Positions 52,424-61,365 of a stretch of 64,000 bases of DNA are shown one piece after another. A program made the position numbers and the translations under genes. Source of the DNA: Bacillota bacterium (GTDB lineage: Bacteria; Bacillota; Clostridia; Lachnospirales; Lachnospiraceae). Position 1 is the stretch's first letter; every line of letters starts with the position of its first letter. Below the pieces are notes generated by a model. It did not search any database, was not told the DNA's origin, and was given only the letters and a program-made list of their open reading frames with translations. The stretch lies in assembly GCA_023399055.1 (NCBI GenBank), contig JAEWQV010000014.1:372001-436000 (forward strand), given 5' to 3'.

Positions 52424-52607
52424 GTGAGCATTCCTCATTCCTCTGTTCCTTAAGAAATTGTAGGGAAAATCTTCTTTATTCCTACCTTAGCTATTTTCTC
52501 AAAAATTGACTTCTTTATTCATAAAAGTTATGTTTTTCCTATTCGTCTGTTTATGAAGAAATAATAATCCTGTCTGTTCAAGGAAATTCATTTTAAGTGT
52601 ATTAAAA

Positions 52608-52644
52608 AAGGCCATCCTTCTGGAAAATCCAGGTGGAAAGCCTT
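52608..52644 (-). terminator. Terminator upstream of gerAA
   Basis: AAGGCCATCC (52608-52617) and GGTGGAAAGCCTT (52632-52644) form an interrupted stem with inner CTGG/CCAG pairing, followed on the minus strand by TTTTTTAATAC. It ends transcription entering from 53111-52743. No further gene is visible in 52424-52742. Confidence 0.7.
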
Positions 52645-52742
52645 GTTTAAGTCATCTTTATGTAGTCATAACCTTACGTTCACGATATCATTTATGATGG
52701 ATCGTTCTTACTGATATGATGAATCAAATAAAATATGTAGGT

Positions 52743-53111
52743 TTAATATTTCTTTCTAAAATAATCTTCTGCAATATCCTTTGTATGTACTGGTGATACC
52801 TTACCTATTGCTATCATTTTCAAGAAAGTCTCTGCTTCCCCTTCATCATCTGTTAAATTCTCTATCATACTATAATGATGGATTACTTCATAATTCTCTT
52901 TATAACTTTCTAGGCTATATAAAGCATTTTTAAAAAATAGATTATAAACTACTTTTGTACTTTCGTCTGACATTGTTTTCTTATAGTTATTAAGTGACTG
53001 CATTATCCGTTCTGCCACCCTTTCTGTATTAATATTTCTGTTACTATGAAACATAAACAACCGAGTTGCATCCATGCACGAAAGGCTATAATATAGGCTT
53101 TCTGTGCACAA
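52743..53111 (-). CDS. Hypothetical soluble protein
   Basis: Up to 122 residues, mostly helical, no signal peptide or membrane segment. Codon use looks coding from about residue 13 on (DATRLFMFHSNRNINTERVA). No start has a convincing ribosome binding site: TTG at 53111 and ATG at 53075 are the candidates, so the 5' end may be eroded. I recognise no family. Confidence 0.45.
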   Translation of the reverse strand: MCTESLYYSLSCMDATRLFMFHSNRNINTERVAERIMQSLNNYKKTMSDESTKVVYNLFFKNALYSLESYKENYEVIHHYSMIENLTDDEGEAETFLKMIAIGKVSPVHTKDIAEDYFRKKY

Positions 53112-53255
53112 ATTGTTGCTATGCAGCCCAAAGGACTGAATAGTAACATAATTTTGTCGACCACATAAATGATATCTATTGACCTATCTATTATATCATA
53201 AATCTATTTTATGACGAGTAGTGAAAAGATGGGAAAAAGTACAGAGAAACTAATA

Positions 53256-53383
53256 CGGGTCATCCATTACAGTTCAGCCGCAGGACGTTTATGATATGAG
53301 TTCAATAAATGTTTCCAAAATCATTTATTGAACTCATACTATTACACTTTGAACTGAGGCTGAACTGTAATGTCACCCGGTAT
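53256..53383. repeat. Nested palindromic element (128 bases) after nifJ
   Basis: Outer arms CATTACAGTTCAGCC (53265-53279) and GGCTGAACTGTAATG (53358-53372) are perfect over 15 bases, extended outward by ACGGGT and ACCCGGT. An inner perfect 17-base stem, TATGAGTTCAATAAATG (53295-53311) with 53322-53338, has a 10-base loop. In nifJ transcripts this would fold to a long double hairpin just past the stop at 53389. It could be a terminator or a MITE-like palindromic element. The flank 53112-53255 shows nothing. Confidence 0.6.
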
Positions 53384-53388
53384 TTTTA

Positions 53389-56300
53389 TTACTCTGCTTC
53401 TGCCTGACTACCTACTACGATAGGGTCTGCTTCTGACATCTGCTTATAAATAAAATACTTCTCCTTTGCATGCTTTTCTGCTTGGCCAAATAACTCCTCG
53501 GCCTGATCCGGAAATGCCTTAACTAAGGAATTAAAACGGACTTGGTCCATAATATATTCTCTGAAACTTTCTGTTGGTTCCTTAGAATCAAGTACAAAAG
53601 GATTTTTACCTTCTTCCTTTAAAAGAGGGTTATAGCGGAATAAATGCCAGTAGCCGGATTGTACAGCTCTCTTTATGGTAGCCATACTTCTTCCCATGCC
53701 CTCTCTCAAACCATGGTTAATACAAGGGGAATAAGCGATAATAATAGAAGGTCCATCATACTCTTCTGCTTCTTGTAATGCCTTCATTAACTGACCATTG
53801 TCAGCATTAATTCCCACCTGTGCTACATACACGTTACCATATGTCATCAACATTCTACCAAGGTCTTTTTTACCCTGTTTCTTTCCCGAGGCAGCAAATT
53901 TAGCAATGGCTGAAGTAGGTGTTGACTTAGAGGCTTGACCACCGGTATTGGAATAAACTTCTGTATCAAATACTAATACGTTAACATTTTCTCCCGATGC
54001 CATCACATGATCCAAGCCACCATAGCCGATATCGTAAGCCCAGCCATCACCGCCAACTAACCAAATAGAACGCTTTACTAAATAATCCTTATGATCAATA
54101 ATCTCTTTCACCAATCTACAGATTTCCTCATCTGTAGAAACAAAATCTTCTAAAACATGCAGTACTTTATCACTTGCCTCTTTGGTGGCTTTGCTGTCTT
54201 CTTTATAGTGAATCCAATCATGAAAGGCTTCCTTAACTTTTTCCTCAACGTTCATAGAATTGAGAAGTCTCATGTTGTCTTCCAATTTATTTCTGATCTG
54301 CTTTACTGCAAGGTACATACCAAAGCCATATTCTGCATTATCCTCAAACAAGGAGTTTGCCCAGCTAGGCCCCTTCCCTTCTCGATTCGTAGTATATGCC
54401 GTACTTGGTGCAGAAGCTCCCCATATAGTGGAGCAGCCTGTAGCATTTGCAATCATCATGCGCTCACCAAAAAGTTGTGTGATTAATTTAATATAAGGTG
54501 TTTCACCGCAGCCCGCACAGGCGCCAGAAAACTCAATTAGTGGTTCCTTAAACTGACTTTCCTTAAAGGAGGACCCGTAAGCAATTTGCTTTTTAAAGCT
54601 CACTTCTTCCTTGGCATACTTCCAGTTTCCTACCTGTTTCTCCAATTGTGTTTCAATAGGCTGCATTATCAACGCTTTACCTTTTGCAGGGCAAATATCT
54701 GCACAATTTCCGCAACCAGTACAATCCATAGGACTTAGCTGTATTTTATAATGATAACCCTCATAATTTTTGCCAATGGCTTTTTTTGTATTAAAGTCCT
54801 CTGGTGCTTTCTTTAATTCCTCATCATCCAATAAGAAAGGACGGATTACAGCATGAGGACATACCAGGGAGCATTGATTACATTGAATACAACGTTCTTC
54901 AATCCATTCTGGAACATTAACTGCAATACCCCTCTTCTCATAGGCAGTGGTTCCAACAGGGAACGTCCCATCTTCTCGTCCAGAAAACGCACTAACCGGA
55001 AGATCATTACCCTTAAGCTCCGACATTGGACGCATTATTTTTCGAATGAATTCGGGTTCATTAGGATTAGAATTATTATCTGGTTCCAGCTGCAGCCATT
55101 CTTCGGGTACTTTAACTTGATGAATGGATTTAATCCCTTTATCCACGGCTTCTTCATTCATCTTTACAATTTTTTCACCCTTTTTGCCATACATTTTATT
55201 GATACCGTATTTTAATTCCTTTAAATAAATATCTTCGGAAAGGATGCCGGTCAACTTGAAGAATGCACCTTGCATTACCATATTAATACGATTACCTAAA
55301 CCAATTTTACCAGCTATCTCAATGGCATTAATTATATAGAATTGAACCTTTTTTTCCGCCAGCTTTCTCTTTAAATGGTTGGGGAGTTTTTCCTCTAACT
55401 CCTTTCCTTCCCATTGCGTATTAAGAACGAAAATGCCGCCTTTTTTTATACTGTGAAGTAAATCATACTTATTTACATAGGATGGATTATGACATGCTAC
55501 ATAATCTGCATGGGAAACCAAATAAGTTGAGCGTATTGGTTCCTTACTAAATCTTAGGTGAGAAACTGTTAAACCACCAGATTTTTTAGAATCATAATCA
55601 AAGTAGCCCTGTACTTCTAAATTTGAATTAGAGCCAATAATTTTAATTGCTTCCTTATTTGCTCCTACCGTACCATCCGAACCAAGTCCCCATACTTGGC
55701 AAGCATAGGTACCCTCTGGCTCCACCTGAAGATCTTTTACATCAATCAATGAGGTTTTTGTAACATCATCATTAATACCAATTGTGAAGCCTTCCTTCGG
55801 TTTATCTTCTTTCAAGTTATTATAAACAGCAGCAATTTGACTTGGATTTGTGTCTTTGGAGCTTAACCCATAACGGCCGCCAATAATTTGTGGTGCATTA
55901 GATTTTCCAATATAGCAGGAACAGATATCCATATATAAAGGCTCGCCTATTGCTCCTGGTTCTTTGGTTCGATCAAGTACAGCAATCTTTTTTACTGTTT
56001 TAGGTAAGCATTGTAGATAATGATCTATAGAGAAAGGACGATAAAGATGTACTTTCACTAATCCATACTTTTCACCCTGTGCGTTATAGTAATCAATGGT
56101 TTGTTCAATGGTTTGTGTGACAGAACCCATGGCTACAATAACATATTCTGCATCACTAGCACCATAATAATCGAATAGACCATACTTTCTACCAGTATAC
56201 TCTTCAACTTTTTTAAAGTACTTTTCAACAATAGGAACAATGTCTTGGTAAAAAGGATTAGAAGCCTCCCTACCTTGAAAATAAATATCAGGATTCTGAG

Positions 56301-56955
56301 CAGTTCCTCGAATTACTGGATGATTTGGAGAGAGCGCACGATTTCGAAATTCCATTACTGCGTTCATATCCAACATCTGTGCATAATCAGTGTATTCCAG
56401 TGCTTCTATCTTTTGCACCTCATGGGAGGTACGAAAACCATCAAAGAAATGTACGAAAGGCAATCTTCCTTTTATTGCACTTAGATGTGCTACTGGAGCA
56501 ATATCCATAACTTCTTGCACTGAACCGGAAGCTAGAAGTGCACATCCGGTTTGTCTTACAGCCATAACGTCCTGATGATCTCCAAAAATACTCAAGGCGT
56601 GAGTCGCAATCGTACGTGCACTCACATGTATTACACCGGGAAGAAGTTCACCTGCTGCTTTATAAATATTCGGAATCATTAATAACAGACCCTGTGATGC
56701 AGTGAAAGTTGTCGTTAACGCACCTGCCTGTAAGGAGCCGTGGAATGCACCAGATGCTCCAGCTTCGGACTGCATTTCTACAACATTAACCGATTGCCCA
56801 AATATATTTTTTCTTCCGTTTGCTGCCCATTCGTCGGTGGACTCTGCCATACCCGAAGATGGAGTAATTGGATAGATTGCAGCTACATCGGTAAATGCAT
56901 AAGCAGCATAGGCTGCCGCCGTATTTCCATCCACTGTCATTTGAATTTTGCCCAT
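53389..56955 (-). CDS. nifJ: Pyruvate:ferredoxin (flavodoxin) oxidoreductase
   Basis: 1188 residues, the single-chain homodimeric form. N-terminal domain I starts MGKIQMTVDGNTAAAYAAYA with the YPITPSSGMAE motif; domain V holds two [4Fe-4S] motifs (CIQCNQCSLVCPHA and CTGCGNCADICPAKG); the TPP part has CAGCGETPYIKL with a third-cluster Cys, GCSTIWG, GGDGWAYDIG and YSNTGGQASK. It oxidises pyruvate to acetyl-CoA, CO2 and reduced ferredoxin, the central step of clostridial fermentation. GGAGG lies 9 bases before the ATG. Confidence 0.96.
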   Translation of the reverse strand: MGKIQMTVDGNTAAAYAAYAFTDVAAIYPITPSSGMAESTDEWAANGRKNIFGQSVNVVEMQSEAGASGAFHGSLQAGALTTTFTASQGLLLMIPNIYKAAGELLPGVIHVSARTIATHALSIFGDHQDVMAVRQTGCALLASGSVQEVMDIAPVAHLSAIKGRLPFVHFFDGFRTSHEVQKIEALEYTDYAQMLDMNAVMEFRNRALSPNHPVIRGTAQNPDIYFQGREASNPFYQDIVPIVEKYFKKVEEYTGRKYGLFDYYGASDAEYVIVAMGSVTQTIEQTIDYYNAQGEKYGLVKVHLYRPFSIDHYLQCLPKTVKKIAVLDRTKEPGAIGEPLYMDICSCYIGKSNAPQIIGGRYGLSSKDTNPSQIAAVYNNLKEDKPKEGFTIGINDDVTKTSLIDVKDLQVEPEGTYACQVWGLGSDGTVGANKEAIKIIGSNSNLEVQGYFDYDSKKSGGLTVSHLRFSKEPIRSTYLVSHADYVACHNPSYVNKYDLLHSIKKGGIFVLNTQWEGKELEEKLPNHLKRKLAEKKVQFYIINAIEIAGKIGLGNRINMVMQGAFFKLTGILSEDIYLKELKYGINKMYGKKGEKIVKMNEEAVDKGIKSIHQVKVPEEWLQLEPDNNSNPNEPEFIRKIMRPMSELKGNDLPVSAFSGREDGTFPVGTTAYEKRGIAVNVPEWIEERCIQCNQCSLVCPHAVIRPFLLDDEELKKAPEDFNTKKAIGKNYEGYHYKIQLSPMDCTGCGNCADICPAKGKALIMQPIETQLEKQVGNWKYAKEEVSFKKQIAYGSSFKESQFKEPLIEFSGACAGCGETPYIKLITQLFGERMMIANATGCSTIWGASAPSTAYTTNREGKGPSWANSLFEDNAEYGFGMYLAVKQIRNKLEDNMRLLNSMNVEEKVKEAFHDWIHYKEDSKATKEASDKVLHVLEDFVSTDEEICRLVKEIIDHKDYLVKRSIWLVGGDGWAYDIGYGGLDHVMASGENVNVLVFDTEVYSNTGGQASKSTPTSAIAKFAASGKKQGKKDLGRMLMTYGNVYVAQVGINADNGQLMKALQEAEEYDGPSIIIAYSPCINHGLREGMGRSMATIKRAVQSGYWHLFRYNPLLKEEGKNPFVLDSKEPTESFREYIMDQVRFNSLVKAFPDQAEELFGQAEKHAKEKYFIYKQMSEADPIVVGSQAEAE

Positions 56956-56984
56956 TTTGAATAACCTCCAAAGATTCTATTTAA

Positions 56985-57185
56985 TTATAGCTTACTACCG
57001 TTATCCACCCATTCTTTTGCGTCAACCACACGTTCAATAGATGGTTTGCTCACATTGTCAACCTTATATTTTTCCTCAGCATCCTGCCAGGCAGCAGTTC
57101 CTTCGTTGTTGGTTGGTTTCACTGCATCAAGTCTTTTATTCTTTTTTTCTTTGTCCTTGCCCTTGTTTTTTCCTCTTTCTAACAT
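56985..57185 (-). CDS. DUF3787-family small protein
   Basis: 66 residues from the ATG at 57185 (GGAGG 8 bases upstream; ATG at 57191 is too close). A Lys-rich N-terminus (KNKGKDKEKKNK) precedes NEGTAAWQDAEEKYKVDNVS and IERVVDAKEWVDNGSKL, the DUF3787 pattern of clostridial proteins of unknown function. It lies 29 bases before nifJ on the same strand, so it is probably cotranscribed. Confidence 0.75.
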   Translation of the reverse strand: MLERGKNKGKDKEKKNKRLDAVKPTNNEGTAAWQDAEEKYKVDNVSKPSIERVVDAKEWVDNGSKL

Positions 57186-57391
57186 AGCCATTTCCTCCGT
57201 TTCAAAGATTAAAGTTATTATTGCTAAACTCGCTTTTTTCACTTAACAGTGTTTCCAATTTTTTTGATATCTATTACGTATAATTTCCTTTTTACTAATT
57301 TAAGTATAATTAATCCTGGAAATTAAGTATTATAGTAAAATTAATCTATGCAAGAACTGAATTTAACTCCTGACTGAACTGCAAATAAATA

Positions 57392-57446
57392 AAAAAAGAA
57401 CAGAAGGAATCTCGTCTTTGAACTGAGACACATTCTGTTCTTTTTT
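57392..57446 (-). terminator. Bidirectional-looking terminator after the amino acid permease gene
   Basis: AAAAAAGAACAGAA (57392-57405) and TTCTGTTCTTTTTT (57433-57446) are perfect 14-base arms. On the minus strand T-rich sequence follows the GC part. It lies about 85 bases after the permease stop at 57533 toward the DUF3787 gene. Confidence 0.75.
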
Positions 57447-57532
57447 ATTCTTATTAAGTAAATTGACGAAGCTTTTTATTTTGATAACGTATTTACTTAA
57501 AGTGCTTTTTTAATTATTTATGAAATCAATAT

Positions 57533-58867
57533 CTATATAATATTAGATCTGTTCTTTCTATAATACAAATATCCTGAAAGTATAATTGCTAAGCAAATAA
57601 TTAAGTAATAGACAAATAACGGGTGTGTAACACTACCGGACAGTATGACTAAGGAACCAATAATAGCTAGAACAGGTATAATATACCCTTTCCAGATTCC
57701 TTTAATTGTTCCTTTTTTAGCAAGACGCATAACTGTAACATAGAGTACAATATAGTTTAAGTAACTCACACCAATTGCTATTTCCGAAACATCACCTCTC
57801 ATAGATTGTTTCTGTGTGATATAGTGTATTCCCATCCATAGAAGAGAGAGAATAAATGCAAATATAGCTGAATGGATTGGCATTTGTATTGCTTCATCTT
57901 CTTTCTTTAACCAATTGCTTCCAGGTATCATGTTGCGAAGTGCCATGGAATATGGCATACGGATAAATCCAAGGACTAAGCCATTCACTGTACCTAATAC
58001 AGATATAATAACAAAGATAAGAATAATCTTAGCACCTAAATCACCAAATAAGTTAGTTGCTGCTATAAAGGTTGATTCATCACCCTGTGATAAAATGGTT
58101 TCTGGTCCTACGTATGCAGAGATTCCTACAAAATAAGCAAGATATAAAACAAGGATAACTAAGGGTGAAATAGTTAGCGCTAGTGGCAGGTTTCGTTTAC
58201 TGTTTTTTATCTCGTGACATATTGAGGTAGATACAATCCAACCATCAAAGGAAAAGGCAATTGGAGCAAAGGCTGCTACCCAACCTAAGCTAGTTGTAGC
58301 AGTTTTAAACGTCTCGATACTCTCTGAAGTAACTTCACTTGGATTACCAAAGATTAAACCTGCTATTGCAATGATTACTAAAGGAACCATCTTTATTATC
58401 ATGGATGCATTCTGAAAATAACCACCTAATTTTGCAGAAAGTGCATTCATTATGAATAAGACAGTGAGACATCCTGTTCCGATTAAAACTGTAATTTCCA
58501 TTGAAAATTCTATACCAAATAATTGACAGATATAGATACCGCTTACCCAGGCAACTATTGCTGCAAGAGTTGGTAGGTATAAAAAGGTTTGGAACCAACC
58601 AAATGCACAAGAAGGACCAATCCCAACGAATTCTTCTGTATAAGAGATTAAACCTCCTGGCTTGTCCGTTAACACTGCAAGTTGTGAAATTGCAAGACAA
58701 CCAAACACAATAGCGATTGCTGCAACTACAAAAATGATAATACCTAACATTACATTCCCATTGGTATAACTTAATACATTGTCCGCCTTAAAGAAGATAC
58801 CAGAACCAATAACAATTCCGGTTATCATAGTGATAGCTGTAAATAAACCGTATCTTCTCTTTTCCAT
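57533..58867 (-). CDS. APC-superfamily amino acid permease
   Basis: 444 residues, 12 membrane helices. The first helix motif GIVIGSGIFFKADNVL and the APIAFSFDGWIVSTSICHE segment in helix 6 match the LAT/SteT-like branch of the APC family (amino acid exchangers). AAAGGAA before the ATG. Separate unit with a terminator on each side. Substrate cannot be told. Confidence 0.87.
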   Translation of the reverse strand: MEKRRYGLFTAITMITGIVIGSGIFFKADNVLSYTNGNVMLGIIIFVVAAIAIVFGCLAISQLAVLTDKPGGLISYTEEFVGIGPSCAFGWFQTFLYLPTLAAIVAWVSGIYICQLFGIEFSMEITVLIGTGCLTVLFIMNALSAKLGGYFQNASMIIKMVPLVIIAIAGLIFGNPSEVTSESIETFKTATTSLGWVAAFAPIAFSFDGWIVSTSICHEIKNSKRNLPLALTISPLVILVLYLAYFVGISAYVGPETILSQGDESTFIAATNLFGDLGAKIILIFVIISVLGTVNGLVLGFIRMPYSMALRNMIPGSNWLKKEDEAIQMPIHSAIFAFILSLLWMGIHYITQKQSMRGDVSEIAIGVSYLNYIVLYVTVMRLAKKGTIKGIWKGYIIPVLAIIGSLVILSGSVTHPLFVYYLIICLAIILSGYLYYRKNRSNII

Positions 58868-58904
58868 AAATAATTCCTTTCAATTGTTATATGAGCATAA
58901 AAAG

Positions 58905-58939
58905 AGCTGTTATAAATATTAATTGTGTTTATAACAGCT
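58905..58939 (-). terminator. Terminator between the cyclase-family gene and the permease gene
   Basis: AGCTGTTATAAA (58905-58916) and TTTATAACAGCT (58928-58939) are perfect 12-base arms; on the minus strand CTTTTTATG follows. 180 bases past the cyclase stop and 38 before the permease start, so it could also attenuate the permease. The remainder of 58940-59119 is AT-rich without a gene. Confidence 0.65.
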
Positions 58940-59119
58940 TCTACTTATTCCTTACAATATTATATTAAAATTTTGTCGTTCTAGCAAGGATATTTTATAT
59001 AAATACCACAATTATATTCCAAATATAATCAATTTATTATCATTTTTTATACATTGTTTTCTGATAATAATACATGTTCTAATTATAATTTGTTAAATAT
59101 GCCCATAAATAGGAATTTC

Positions 59120-59755
59120 CTATAGCTCCAGCAAAATAGCCCGAAGTGGTGCTGCCTCTGCACCGATTATATTTAAAGGTAGTGCGACTAGCAAGTACTC
59201 TCCTTCCTCAATATCTTTTAATTGTAAACCTTCAAGAATATGAACTCCTACCTCCATTAATGCAAGATGGGTCTCATGGCCAGGTTGATTTCTCTCAATT
59301 CCAAGGGCATCAATTCCAATGCCTTTCAGCTTAAATTTAGCCAGATATTCTGCTCCAGATTGTTCTAAATAAATAAATTCTGATTCAAGAATATTTTCAA
59401 AGGAATTCTTAGTCTTAAGTAACAGGAACTCTCCCTCTGCTATCTTTTTATTTAAAAGGTCCCCTTCTGTAATTTTGTCATTTACAGAAGTTAAATCCAG
59501 TACTCTGCACTTTGTAATAAGGTCCCCCACCTCAAAGGTATCCATGGTATTCCCCCCTGGAATCATATGAAGCGTACGATCCATATGGGTACCGGTATGA
59601 AGGTTCATCTCAATTTTACTCTCATGTATTGTTCCGGTCTGAAAGTCACTCTCTACTTTAAGAATTGGACGTTTTTGATCTCTGCCTTTGTAAACTGGCA
59701 TACTATGCGTAATTGGCATAGAGATATCGTATATTTTCTTATCCTCGAAATTCAT
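59120..59755 (-). CDS. Cyclase-family (kynurenine formamidase-like) metal-dependent hydrolase
   Basis: 211 residues. The cyclase family (PF04199) pattern is YDISMPITHSMPVYKGR at the N-terminus, the metal motif HTGTHMDRTLH, and GIGIDALGIERNQPGHETH. Relatives hydrolyse N-formylkynurenine or cyclic amides, but no tryptophan pathway genes are near. GGAGG abuts an ATG at 59761, so the ATG at 59755, 6 bases further, is the start. Lies 36 bases after zwf and probably is cotranscribed with gnd-zwf. Confidence 0.85.
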   Translation of the reverse strand: MNFEDKKIYDISMPITHSMPVYKGRDQKRPILKVESDFQTGTIHESKIEMNLHTGTHMDRTLHMIPGGNTMDTFEVGDLITKCRVLDLTSVNDKITEGDLLNKKIAEGEFLLLKTKNSFENILESEFIYLEQSGAEYLAKFKLKGIGIDALGIERNQPGHETHLALMEVGVHILEGLQLKDIEEGEYLLVALPLNIIGAEAAPLRAILLEL

Positions 59756-59791
59756 TTTCATCCTCCTATCTGTAACACTTGCCTATATCCA

Positions 59792-61297
59792 TTATATGTG
59801 CCACCATTTTCTGCCATCTTTAGCCAGTAATTCAAATGCTGCAATCGGACCCATTGAGCCAGAGTCATAATTAGGGAATTTGCTCTTTTTCTGCTTACGA
59901 TATTGTATCAACTGGTCTGCAACTCTCCAAGCTGATTCTACCTCATCCCATCTAGAGAATAGGGTTGAATCACCTCGTAGAATATCATAAATCAGACGTT
60001 CATATGCCTCTGGAGTATTACCCTGCATCGGATTCAAATGGCTGGTATCCATTTTTGTTGGTACAATTCCATTATAGGAATTAAAATCTTTCGTATTGAA
60101 CTGAAAGAAAACACCGACATTTGGCTGAATTCGTAGAACTAATAAGTTCGGTTCCTGTTCATCTTTATCTTGAAAATAAAGAATATTAGGCAAATCTTTA
60201 AACTGTACCACAATTTCTGCTGAACTTTTACCCAATCGCTTTCCTGTACGAATATAAAAAGGAGTTCCTGCCCATCTAAAATTATTAATAAAGAGTTTCA
60301 TTGCAACAAAAGTCTCGGTCTCAGAGTTACTTGGAACATTAATCTCTTCACGATAGGCGGTTACGCTATTTCCTTCAATCGTGCCTGCTCCGTACTGACC
60401 GAATACCACATTGTTTTTTAGAAATTCCGGGGTAATCTCTTGGATTGCTTCTAATACCTTCTGCTTTTCGGTTCGAATGGAGTCCGTCTTAAGGTTAATT
60501 GGCGGTTCCATGGCAACTAGAGTTAATATCTGAAGTATATGATTTTGTATCATATCTCTCATTGCACCAGAATTCTCATAATATCCACCCCTGGTACCAA
60601 CCCCTAAGGTTTCAGTTAGGGAAATTTGAATGTTGTCGATAAACTTGTTATTCCAAATGGACTCAAAAATGGAATTACAAAAACGAAGTACCATTATATT
60701 TTGAATCATTTCTTTACCTAAATAATGATCAATGCGGTAAATACTCTTCTCTGGAAAAACTTCAAGTAGCCTATTATTTAAAGTGCTCGCTGTCTTTAAA
60801 TCCTTACCAAAGGGCTTTTCTATAATTAATCTACTCCAGGAGTCAGGAGTCGTAGCCATTTTGCTAACCTGAAGTCCTTGAACTATGGTTTCAAAGTATT
60901 CTGGTGCAACCGCAAGATAAAATACACGATTACCATTCGTTCCTACCTTTGCATCCAGTTCCTCAAGATAACCTTTCAAACTGATAAATTCATCGATATG
61001 AGTAAAATCATACTGATAATAATAAATCATCTCTTGTAGTTGATTCCAGATTTCTTCCTGAACTTTATTTCTGGAATGCTTATGAATGGAATCATAAATC
61101 TCTTTCTTATATTCCTCCTGTGTTTTATCTCTTCTTCCGACACAGACAATTGCAAAATGCTCCGGAATCATCTTATCTCTAATTAAATTGTAGATGGCTG
61201 GCATCAATTTTCTATGCGTTAAATCGCCTGTACCACCGAATATTACTAAGATGGAAGATAAATTAACCTCTAAATGGTCGTTCTGTTCTGTCTTCAT
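59792..61297 (-). CDS. zwf: Glucose-6-phosphate 1-dehydrogenase
   Basis: 501 residues. NADP motif FGGTGDLTHRKLMPAIYNL, the substrate/catalytic segment RIDHYLGKEMIQN with its His, and RTGKRLGKS are present; length is normal. It catalyses the first step of the oxidative pentose phosphate pathway and yields NADPH. GGAGG before the ATG. Lies 68 bases downstream of gnd. The oxidative branch is absent from many clostridia. Confidence 0.95.
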   Translation of the reverse strand: MKTEQNDHLEVNLSSILVIFGGTGDLTHRKLMPAIYNLIRDKMIPEHFAIVCVGRRDKTQEEYKKEIYDSIHKHSRNKVQEEIWNQLQEMIYYYQYDFTHIDEFISLKGYLEELDAKVGTNGNRVFYLAVAPEYFETIVQGLQVSKMATTPDSWSRLIIEKPFGKDLKTASTLNNRLLEVFPEKSIYRIDHYLGKEMIQNIMVLRFCNSIFESIWNNKFIDNIQISLTETLGVGTRGGYYENSGAMRDMIQNHILQILTLVAMEPPINLKTDSIRTEKQKVLEAIQEITPEFLKNNVVFGQYGAGTIEGNSVTAYREEINVPSNSETETFVAMKLFINNFRWAGTPFYIRTGKRLGKSSAEIVVQFKDLPNILYFQDKDEQEPNLLVLRIQPNVGVFFQFNTKDFNSYNGIVPTKMDTSHLNPMQGNTPEAYERLIYDILRGDSTLFSRWDEVESAWRVADQLIQYRKQKKSKFPNYDSGSMGPIAAFELLAKDGRKWWHI

Positions 61298-61365
61298 TTA
61301 CACCCCTCCTTTACAACTTTGTTTAAAGCTATTTATTCAATAAAATTATTCGCCTTGTACTTTGT

